From Phycisphaerales bacterium UBA2402 (GTDB lineage: Bacteria; Planctomycetota; Phycisphaerae; Phycisphaerales; UBA1924), in the NCBI GenBank assembly GCA_002343715.1, contig DDSA01000223.1:1-9402 (forward strand): DNA of 9,402 nt, written 5' to 3'. The notes under the pieces were generated by a model. The model made no database searches. It saw nothing but the letters and a program-made list of their open reading frames with translations, and was not told the origin of the DNA. The position numbers and the translations under genes were made by a program. This document shows positions 1 through 4,837 of this stretch, one piece after another. Numbering within the stretch: position 1 is the first letter of the stretch; every line of letters begins with the position of its first letter.

Positions 1-261
1 GGCGAGGTACCTTCCCCCCAGGTGCTCCCCCGCCCCCGGACGCCGGGCATCTTCCTCGCCGCGCCGGGTGAGGCGCACCCCGCCGGCGCCCTCGACGACA
101 AGCCCGCCCCGCCCCAGCCCCCACAGCGCCGCCCGCACGATCAGGCCGCCGCCCATCGCGCGAGCGATCGTCTCGCGGGCGAGCGGGGAGTCGGGCCGGA
201 CTTCTCCCGCGCGGTAGAGCATCCCGAGCACGTCCTCCCTCATGATCCGCAAGGAGAGCGC
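1..261 (-). other. Winged-helix (DtxR-like) domain of the second permease, incomplete
   Basis: Codons 290-376 of the second permease follow its last membrane segment. They show helices around MREDVLGMLYRAGEV and SPLARETIARAMGG, then a hydrophobic beta-wing pattern GGLVVEGAGGVRLTRRGEE. This matches the helix-turn-helix half of the DtxR-like extension seen in the first permease. No RTHRLWE-type dimerisation segment is visible before the window ends. The assignment is by eye and moderately sure. Confidence 0.6.
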
Positions 262-1128
262 GCCGCGCCGAAGGGCCTTCGCCCCCGCTCCGTGCCGGGG
301 CGCGAGGACCGCGGCCAGGGCGAAGATCACTCCCGCCGCCACACCCATCATGCCCGCCACCGACGTGTTCAGCCACAACGCACCGATGAACCCCGCGGCC
401 GCCGAGACCACAGCAAGCCCGGAGGCGATCCAGATCATGCCCGAGAGTCGATCGGTCAACAGATGCGCCGCGGCGGGCGGGCCGATGAGCATCGCCACCA
501 CAAGGATCGATCCCACCGCCTCGAAACTCACCACGGTGGTTCCCGCAACGACGCCCATGAGGCCGTAATGAACCCACGCCGCGGAGATCCCCAATGTCGT
601 CGCCAGCGCACCGTCGAAACTCGTGATCTTAAGTTCCTTGAAGAAGACCCACGCGAGCGCACCGTTCACCGCCGCGGCGCAGCCCAGCACCCACGCCGCC
701 CGCGGGGCCTCGAACCCCAGCACCACGACGCGGTCGAGCGGAGCGAACTCGATCAGACCGTAGAGCACGCACCCGGGGTCGAGGTCCACGCTGCGCGCGG
801 CGATGGTGATGAGCAACACGCCCAGCGCGAAGAGCGACGTAAAAACAACCCCCATCGCGGCGTCCTCGGGCACGTTCCCCCGGCGCGAGAGGAAGGCCGA
901 CAGGATCGCCGTCAGCAGCCCGGCCGCCGCGGCCCCGATCAGCATGGGGAACACGCTCCGCGTACCGGTCACGACAAAGGCCACGGCGATGCCGGGAAGA
1001 ATCGCGTGAGCAATCGCGTCGCCCAGCATGGACAAACGTCGAAGCACGAGAAAACACCCGGGAACAGCGCAGGCCACAGCGCACAGCACGGCGATGAGGA
1101 GCATCCACCATTCGCTCTCAGTGGGCAT
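1..1128 (-). CDS. mntD: Mn2+ ABC transporter permease 2 with C-terminal winged-helix domain (3' end beyond window)
   Basis: This is an inner-membrane permease of the ABC-3 family (Mn/Zn/Fe uptake), open at the left edge with 376 codons visible and no stop. The N-terminal 275 or so residues are a chain of hydrophobic segments. The family element RRLSMLGDAIAHAILPGI lies at residues 30-47 and aligns with the same element of the upstream permease. A second shared element, SILVVAMLIGPPAAAHLLTDRL, is near 207-228. After the last membrane segment (about 275) comes a cytoplasmic part (about 290-360) that reads as a winged helix, with LARETIARAM and GGVRLTRRGEEDA near the wing. This resembles the DtxR-type extension of the neighbouring permease, but any dimerisation domain is cut off. 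The ATG at 1128 is the only good start in this frame, because an in-frame stop lies upstream. It is preceded only by a G-rich stretch, so translation may depend on coupling. It presumably pairs with the first permease as a heterodimeric channel. The metal is inferred from the adjacent mntR and mntA; the symbol follows Bacillus usage. Confidence 0.88.
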   Translation of the reverse strand, partial: MPTESEWWMLLIAVLCAVACAVPGCFLVLRRLSMLGDAIAHAILPGIAVAFVVTGTRSVFPMLIGAAAAGLLTAILSAFLSRRGNVPEDAAMGVVFTSLFALGVLLITIAARSVDLDPGCVLYGLIEFAPLDRVVVLGFEAPRAAWVLGCAAAVNGALAWVFFKELKITSFDGALATTLGISAAWVHYGLMGVVAGTTVVSFEAVGSILVVAMLIGPPAAAHLLTDRLSGMIWIASGLAVVSAAAGFIGALWLNTSVAGMMGVAAGVIFALAAVLAPRHGAGAKALRRGALSLRIMREDVLGMLYRAGEVRPDSPLARETIARAMGGGLIVRAALWGLGRGGLVVEGAGGVRLTRRGEEDARRPGAGEHLGGRYLA

Positions 1129-1189
1129 GACCGCCCCCCGATTTCGTACATCTTGATCGAGCGCTCCGGAAGATGAAATAGAGTTTCAT
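1118..1189 (-). CDS. Possible 23-codon leader ORF between the two permease genes
   Basis: An ATG at 1189 is preceded by GGAG with a 6-nt gap, the best ribosome-binding site near here. It opens a frame of 23 codons (starts MKLYFIF, ends GGGHAH). Its TGA at 1118-1120 lies 11 nt inside the second permease gene (overlap ATGCCCACTGA). That permease has no clear Shine-Dalgarno sequence of its own, so ribosomes ending here could restart on it. No homologue is recognised, and the peptide may have no function beyond coupling. It could also be chance. Confidence 0.22.
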   Translation of the reverse strand: MKLYFIFRSARSRCTKSGGGHAH

Positions 1190-1190
1190 C
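1172..1190. promoter_or_regulatory. Perfect 7-bp inverted repeat in the mntC-mntD gap
   Basis: GATGAAA-TAGAG-TTTCATC is a perfect 7-bp inverted repeat with a 5-nt centre. It is AT-rich within very GC-rich DNA and lies in the 81-nt gap between the two permease genes. In the transcript it would form a hairpin that contains the ATG of the small leader frame. As DNA it has the 19-bp size typical of an operator for a dimeric repressor. No U tract follows, so it is not a terminator. Which of the two roles applies, if either, cannot be told from one sequence. Confidence 0.45.
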
Positions 1191-1209
1191 ACGATCTCCG
1201 ATGGTTCTG

Positions 1210-2514
1210 TTATCCGTGGGCCGCGGACCCTTCGTACACGGGGATCGCGTGGGGGCTGGGCGGCAGACGTTCTCGCATCGCCAACTGCTCTTCGAGCCGG
1301 GCCAGCACATCGGGCGGGAGGATGTGTTCCAGTTGGTCCGCATCCCGGTCCACATGGTCGGGGGCGATGGCGGCGTGCTCGATCAGGTACAACTCCCACA
1401 GACGGTGGGTGCGAACGACCGCGGCGGCCTCGACGACACCCCGGGGTGTGAGCCGCCACCCCATCGGGCCGTGAACGACCAGGCCGGACCGCGCAGCCCG
1501 CGCGAGGACCGAGGCGAGTTGATCCGTCGTCCATGCACGTTTGGCGGCGAGCGCGGCCTCGGTCACTTCGACTTCGCCTCGTTCGTTGGCCTCGTGCATC
1601 GCGCGGAGAAGGTTCTGCAGAATGATCCGTCTGCGGAGCCGCCACCGCCGGACCGACGCCGGAAGGAGGCCCCGCGTCGGGGCCGTGATGAGAGACACGA
1701 CGAAGATTCCCGCCGCGACCAGCACCACCACCGGCCCGGCGGCCAGACGCGGGGCCAGCGCGCTGACGCCGACTCCGAGTAGCCCACTCAGCGAGCCGAA
1801 CAGTCCGCCGAGCAGGATCATGACCCACAGGCGGTCGGTCCAGAAGCGGGCCGCGGCGGCCGGAATGATGAGGAGGGCCGCGGTCATCACCACCCCCACC
1901 GCCGGCAGACCGATGACCACACACACGCCGATCAGGGTCATCAGGATCAGGTCCAGCAGTATGACGCGGCGGCCGATCGACGCGCTGAAAGCGCGATCGA
2001 AACAGAGCAGACCGAACTCACGCGCCAAGAGGTATGTCAAGGCGACGATCGTGACCGCCGTGATCCCGATCAGCCTCGTATCCGCCGACGTCATTCCCGC
2101 GGCCTTGCCGAAGATGAATGTATCAAGCCCGGCCCTGTTCCCCGAGGGCCGATTCTGGATGATCCGCGAGAGGGCGATGCCAAGCCCGAAGAACGACGCC
2201 AGCACGATCCCGATGGCGGCGTCTTCCTTGATCCGCGTGTGCGCCCTGATCAGAACGATGCACCACGCCCCGAGCAGCCCCGCGATCAGAGCGCCGAGCA
2301 GAAACGCCCCGAACGATCGCTCACCCACCACAAAGTACGCGAGGCAGACTCCCGGCAGGGCCGCGTGGGCCATGGCATCACCCACCAGCGCCCGCCGCCG
2401 CAGCACCGCGAATGTGCCCACCACGCCCGCCGCCAGCCCGAGCAGCCCCGCGCCCAGGAGCACTGTCCGGGTGGTCGCGTCCTGCAGCGTGATGAGCCGG
2501 AGTAGATCGTTCAT
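1210..2514 (-). CDS. mntC: Mn2+ ABC transporter permease 1 fused to a DtxR/MntR-like domain
   Basis: This 434-residue inner-membrane permease forms the Mn2+ path with its partner permease and is driven by the adjacent ATPase. Residues 1-280 hold about eight hydrophobic segments. The ABC-3 signature is at 39-56 (RRRALVGDAMAHAALPGV), with the second conserved block VGVVMTAALLIIPAAAARFWTDRL at about 207-229. Residues 296-434 form a cytoplasmic DtxR-like part: a winged helix to about 365, then RTHRLWELYLIEH and DADQLEHILP (368-400), then PSPHAIP near 419-425. A plain ABC-3 permease is 270-300 residues; the length fits the long class typified by Bacillus MntC. The ATG at 2514 starts 2 nt after the ATPase stop. 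The reading frame stays open far upstream through the ATPase gene, but that extension is not protein-like. Mn is preferred over Zn or Fe because of the divergent mntR and the binding-protein ligands; this is inference. Confidence 0.92.
   Translation of the reverse strand: MNDLLRLITLQDATTRTVLLGAGLLGLAAGVVGTFAVLRRRALVGDAMAHAALPGVCLAYFVVGERSFGAFLLGALIAGLLGAWCIVLIRAHTRIKEDAAIGIVLASFFGLGIALSRIIQNRPSGNRAGLDTFIFGKAAGMTSADTRLIGITAVTIVALTYLLAREFGLLCFDRAFSASIGRRVILLDLILMTLIGVCVVIGLPAVGVVMTAALLIIPAAAARFWTDRLWVMILLGGLFGSLSGLLGVGVSALAPRLAAGPVVVLVAAGIFVVSLITAPTRGLLPASVRRWRLRRRIILQNLLRAMHEANERGEVEVTEAALAAKRAWTTDQLASVLARAARSGLVVHGPMGWRLTPRGVVEAAAVVRTHRLWELYLIEHAAIAPDHVDRDADQLEHILPPDVLARLEEQLAMRERLPPSPHAIPVYEGSAAHG
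1213..1629 (-). other. DtxR-like regulatory domain at the C-terminus of the first permease
   Basis: Codons 296-434 look like a metal-dependent repressor without its usual first helix. By eye, H370, E374 and D389 fall where DtxR has the ancillary-site ligands H79, E83 and H98. D393, E396 and H397 fall where DtxR has C102, E105 and H106 of the primary site. The Met10 (DtxR) or Asp8/Glu11 (MntR) positions appear to be N301 and R304, so the primary site is incomplete. DNA binding from the membrane is unlikely; a metal-sensing or dimerising role on the importer is an inference. Confidence 0.75.
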
Positions 2515-2516
2515 CG

Positions 2517-3296
2517 TCACGCCCCCGCTCGAACCGCCTCCGCCGCGGCCTCCAGCATGGTCAGACGGCCTCCGTAGGTCTTGAGAAGGTTCTCCCTGGT
2601 GAACACATCGGCGACCGGCCCCGCGGCGACCAGTCGCATGTTGAGCATCACGACATGATCGAAGTACTCCGGCACGGTCTGAAGGTCGTGGTGAACGGCG
2701 ACGACGGTCTTCCCCGCGGCCCGCATCTCTCGGAGCACATCGACAATCGCCCGCTCGGTGGAGGCATCGACACCCGCGAACGGTTCGTCCATCAGGTAAA
2801 GAGCCGCGTCCTGCGCCAGCGCCCGAGCGAGAAACACCCGCTGTTGCTGGCCGCCCGAGAGTTGGCTGATCTGCCGGCGGGCGAACTCGATCATCCCGAC
2901 CTTTCGCAGGGCGGTCTCCGCCGCGGCACGGTCTTCCGGGCCGGGTCGGCGGATCCACCCCAGCCGGCCGTACCGGCCCATGAGCACCACATCGGCGGCG
3001 CTGACCGGGAAGTCCCAATCGACGCTCTCCCGCTGCGGAACGTAGCCCAGCAGGCCGCGTGCGCCGCGGAGGTTGTGCCCGAAGATCTCGACCCTTCCGC
3101 TGGCGAGCGGAACAAGGCCGAGGATGGCCTTGAGAAGTGTGCTTTTGCCCGCACCGTTGGGGCCAACTACGGCCACCAGGCGTCCCCGCGGGATGAGGAC
3201 ATCGACATCCCACAGCACAGGGCGGCGGTGGTACGCCACTGTGACATCATGAACCTCCACGGCCACGCCGTCCTTGCCCGCATCGCCCTCGATCAT
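2517..3296 (-). CDS. mntB: Mn2+ ABC transporter ATP-binding protein
   Basis: This 259-residue cytoplasmic ATPase powers the importer by dimerising on the two permeases. It shows Walker A GPNGAGKST (45-53), the Q-loop in GYVPQ (Q88), the ABC signature LSGGQ (146-150), Walker B LYLMDEP (166-172) with the catalytic Glu171, the D-loop AGVDA (174-178) and the H-loop His203 in VHHD. The stretch after the Q-loop, RESVDWDFPVSAADVVLMGRYG, is characteristic of the Mn/Zn/Fe chelate branch. Length is normal and all ATPase residues are intact. The ATG at 3296 overlaps the binding-protein stop in an ATGA junction (4 nt), pointing to translational coupling. The stop is 2 nt before the first permease. The family assignment is secure; the metal is inferred from context. 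Confidence 0.95.
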   Translation of the reverse strand: MIEGDAGKDGVAVEVHDVTVAYHRRPVLWDVDVLIPRGRLVAVVGPNGAGKSTLLKAILGLVPLASGRVEIFGHNLRGARGLLGYVPQRESVDWDFPVSAADVVLMGRYGRLGWIRRPGPEDRAAAETALRKVGMIEFARRQISQLSGGQQQRVFLARALAQDAALYLMDEPFAGVDASTERAIVDVLREMRAAGKTVVAVHHDLQTVPEYFDHVVMLNMRLVAAGPVADVFTRENLLKTYGGRLTMLEAAAEAVRAGA

Positions 3297-4228
3297 CGGA
3301 GCGCCCCCACGATCAGCGAGACGTTGGCCCGCACCATGCCCTCGTAGGTTCCCTCGGGTGTGCCGGGTGCGCCCATCGCATCGCTGAAGAGTTCTCCGCC
3401 GATGACCACTTCATGCCCCCGGGCGCGGCAGCCCTCGACAAGTGCCTCGACGGACTTCGCCGAGACACTGCTCTCGATGAACACGGCCTTGATGCGGCGG
3501 GCGCAGAGCAGATCCACCAGGTCGTTGATGTCCTTCAGGCTCGCTTCGCTGTCGGTGCTCATGCCCTGGACCGCGCGGACTTCGATTCCGTAGGCCCGCC
3601 CGAAGTACCCGAAGGCGTCGTGGGCCGTGACCAGCACGCGCGACTCCGCGGGGATCGAGACAACCTCCCGCGCGACCTCTTCATGAAGGGCGGTCAACCG
3701 AGCCAGGTATTCAGCGGCGTTGCGCTCGTACGTCGCTGCGCTCTCGGGGTCGTGGGTGATGAGCGCTCCACGGACGCGCTCGGCGGCTTTCATCCACAGC
3801 ATGACATCAAACCAGATGTGAGGGTCGGGCTGTCCGCCCTGATCGTGATCGACCAGCAGTTTCGCCGCGTCGATCCCCTCCGCCACCGCCACCACGGTTT
3901 GTCGCCGGCCCAGTGTTTCCAGCACCTCGCCCATGCGCCCTTCGAGGTGAAGCCCGTTGTAGAAGATGAGATCGGCGTTCTCCAGGAGTCGCATATCTCC
4001 CGGGGACGCTTTGTACAGGTGCGGGTCCACGCCCTCGCCCATCAGGCACGTCACCGCCACCCGATCCCCGCCCACACGGGTCACCAGGTCGGCCACCATG
4101 CCCGTGGTGCAGACGACATTGATGCGACCGTCGCCGCGGCTTGCCGTCCGACGGTCGCACCCCGCGGTGAGCGCGAGAACCACCCCCAGCACGACCGCCA
4201 GTAGATTCCAGCCGAGTTGTGTCACCAT
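3293..4228 (-). CDS. mntA: Mn2+-binding lipoprotein of the ABC transporter (cluster A-I)
   Basis: This 311-residue extracytoplasmic metal-binding protein captures Mn2+ and hands it to the permeases. A hydrophobic signal segment (8-22) ends in the lipobox LTAGC, with Cys24 the likely lipidated residue. The expected ligands of the PsaA/TroA family are present: His70 (in DPHLYKASP), His137 (in DPHIWFD), Glu228 (in STDSEAS) and Asp283 (in LFSDAMG). The His-His-Glu-Asp set is that of Mn-type proteins such as PsaA; Zn-type proteins have a third His and usually a His-rich loop, absent here. The family block VTAHDAFGYFGRAYGIEV is at 200-217. I chose the ATG at 4228 because AGGAG lies 4 nt upstream and it gives a normal signal peptide. 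An in-frame ATG at 4279 with AAGGA nearby would add 17 Arg-rich residues. It is the first gene of the operon, read from the promoter at 4291-4319. Confidence 0.93.
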   Translation of the reverse strand: MVTQLGWNLLAVVLGVVLALTAGCDRRTASRGDGRINVVCTTGMVADLVTRVGGDRVAVTCLMGEGVDPHLYKASPGDMRLLENADLIFYNGLHLEGRMGEVLETLGRRQTVVAVAEGIDAAKLLVDHDQGGQPDPHIWFDVMLWMKAAERVRGALITHDPESAATYERNAAEYLARLTALHEEVAREVVSIPAESRVLVTAHDAFGYFGRAYGIEVRAVQGMSTDSEASLKDINDLVDLLCARRIKAVFIESSVSAKSVEALVEGCRARGHEVVIGGELFSDAMGAPGTPEGTYEGMVRANVSLIVGALR

Positions 4229-4232
4229 TGGT

Positions 4233-4237
4233 CTCCT
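4233..4237 (-). promoter_or_regulatory. Ribosome binding site deciding the mntA start
   Basis: On the minus strand AGGAG sits 4 nt before the ATG at 4228. It supports this start over the in-frame upstream ATG at 4279. That upstream ATG would lie only about 4-5 nt from the predicted transcription start. Confidence 0.7.
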
Positions 4238-4290
4238 GTGGTCCCCAGCCCCGGCCCGCGTTGAACGGGCGAGCGCCATGGATCCTTGTT

Positions 4291-4310
4291 ATTGTACTCT
4301 ATGCTACATT
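4291..4310. promoter_or_regulatory. Candidate MntR operator 1, over the mntA -10
   Basis: ATTGTACTCTATGCTACATT is an imperfect 20-bp palindrome, 12 of 20 positions matching its own reverse complement. It has half elements TTGTA (4292-4296) and GCTAC (4303-4307) and covers the -10 and part of the spacer of the mntA promoter. A related element lies near the mntR promoter. Metal-loaded MntR bound here would block polymerase. The assignment rests on position and repetition only, since the match to known MntR boxes is weak. Confidence 0.4.
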
Positions 4311-4319
4311 CTAAAGCAA
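4291..4319 (-). promoter_or_regulatory. Predicted sigma70-type promoter of the mntABCD operon
   Basis: Read on the minus strand there is TTGCTT (-35, 4314-4319), a 17-bp spacer, and TACAAT (-10, 4291-4296). Transcription would start near 4283-4284, giving a leader of about 55 nt to the mntA ATG at 4228. The match is good (4 of 6 and 5 of 6 to consensus) and lies in the AT-rich part of the divergent gap. Confidence 0.65.
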
Positions 4320-4331
4320 CGGCTTCATTTT

Positions 4332-4348
4332 ATTGTAGTTGCTACTTT
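4332..4348. promoter_or_regulatory. Candidate MntR operator 2, over the mntR -35
   Basis: The element contains TTGTA (4333-4337) and GCTAC (4341-4345), the same half elements as the site near mntA but 3 nt closer together. It holds the perfect short palindrome GTAG-TTG-CTAC (4335-4345) and covers the -35 hexamer of the mntR promoter. A further GTTGCTA at 4357-4363 repeats the one at 4338-4344 and touches the mntR -10. Autorepression of mntR is the natural inference. Confidence 0.38.
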
Positions 4349-4367
4349 TTGATGCGGTTGCTATACT
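4339..4367 (+). promoter_or_regulatory. Predicted promoter of mntR giving a leaderless transcript
   Basis: TTGCTA (-35, 4339-4344), a 17-bp spacer and TATACT (-10, 4362-4367) form a good sigma70-type promoter. Only 7 nt separate the -10 from the ATG at 4375, so transcription should begin at or beside the A of the start codon. No Shine-Dalgarno sequence is present, which agrees with leaderless translation. Confidence 0.65.
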
Positions 4368-4374
4368 TTCGGGC

Positions 4375-4815
4375 ATGCCACGCCGCGCCTCCCCTCGCCC
4401 CGCGACACGCTCCTCCGCGGCCTCGCACCGCCGGGTCCGGGCCGATCACGCCGCGGAGACCGCGCAGGACTACGCCGAAGCGATCGCCGACCTGATCGAC
4501 CAGCGGGGCGAGGCGCGCGTGACGGACATCGCCCTGGCGCTGGGGGTGTCGCACGTCACGGTCGTCCGCACCATCGGGCGGCTGCGGCGGGACGGGCTGG
4601 TGACGGCGCTCCCCTACCGGTCGGTCTTCCTCACGAAGGACGGGCGGGCGATCGCCGAGGAGGCCCGCCGCCGTCACCGCATCGTGCTGGCGTTCCTCCG
4701 CTCTCTTGGCGTCAGCGCCGCCACCGCCGACACAGACGCGGAGGGGATCGAGCATCACGTCTCGGACGAGACGCTGCGTGCGATGGAACGGTTCGCGGCC
4801 CGCGCGGAGCGCTGA
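4375..4815 (+). CDS. mntR: Manganese-responsive transcriptional regulator MntR (DtxR family)
   Basis: This 146-residue cytoplasmic repressor senses Mn2+ and should control the divergent importer. A basic tail of about 25 residues precedes the winged helix (about 30-90; recognition region ALGVSHVTVVRTIGRL). The dimerisation helices end at the C-terminus, with no SH3-like domain, as in MntR. All six ligands of Bacillus MntR (D8, E11, H77, E99, E102, H103) are found here at identical spacing: D32, E35, H101, E123, E126 and H127. Asp at the D8 place, where DtxR has Met, is typical of Mn selectivity. The block DAEGIEHHVSDETL closely resembles E. coli MntR. The frame is open to an in-frame ATG at 4339, but that would put the -10 box inside the gene, so I took 4375. 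Confidence 0.94.
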   Translation: MPRRASPRPATRSSAASHRRVRADHAAETAQDYAEAIADLIDQRGEARVTDIALALGVSHVTVVRTIGRLRRDGLVTALPYRSVFLTKDGRAIAEEARRRHRIVLAFLRSLGVSAATADTDAEGIEHHVSDETLRAMERFAARAER

Positions 4816-4829
4816 ACCGCCGCCGGTTC
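4814..4829. promoter_or_regulatory. GC-rich inverted repeat between mntR and the cysteine desulfurase gene
   Basis: GAACCG-CCGC-CGGTTC is a perfect 6-bp inverted repeat with a 4-nt loop. It overlaps the mntR stop codon and ends 9 nt before the next gene. No U tract follows, so a classical terminator is unlikely. It could protect the 3' end of a short mntR mRNA or simply separate the two genes. Confidence 0.35.
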
Positions 4830-4837
4830 CGCTACCC

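Noticed and set aside
22..1176. Long plus-strand open frame (384 codons) at the left edge
   Set aside because: It is antisense to the second permease, whose frame shows clear ABC-3 motifs. The plus-strand product is a low-complexity Arg/His/Pro-rich sequence typical of a GC-rich shadow.
2515..3213. N-terminal extension of the first permease frame through the ATPase gene
   Set aside because: The ATPase in the other frame has every ABC motif. The permease begins naturally at the ATG at 2514, 2 nt after the ATPase stop.
4254..4270. Hairpin GCCCG-7 nt-CGGGC in the mntA leader, considered as a Mn riboswitch
   Set aside because: Only 5 bp, with no paired loops or conserved purine-rich features of the yybP-ykoY riboswitch. 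The leader of about 55 nt is too short.
4706..4837. ATG start 44 codons upstream for the cysteine desulfurase
   Set aside because: It lies inside mntR, where the MntR frame has all metal ligands, and the extra residues are Pro/Arg-rich and unlike the family.
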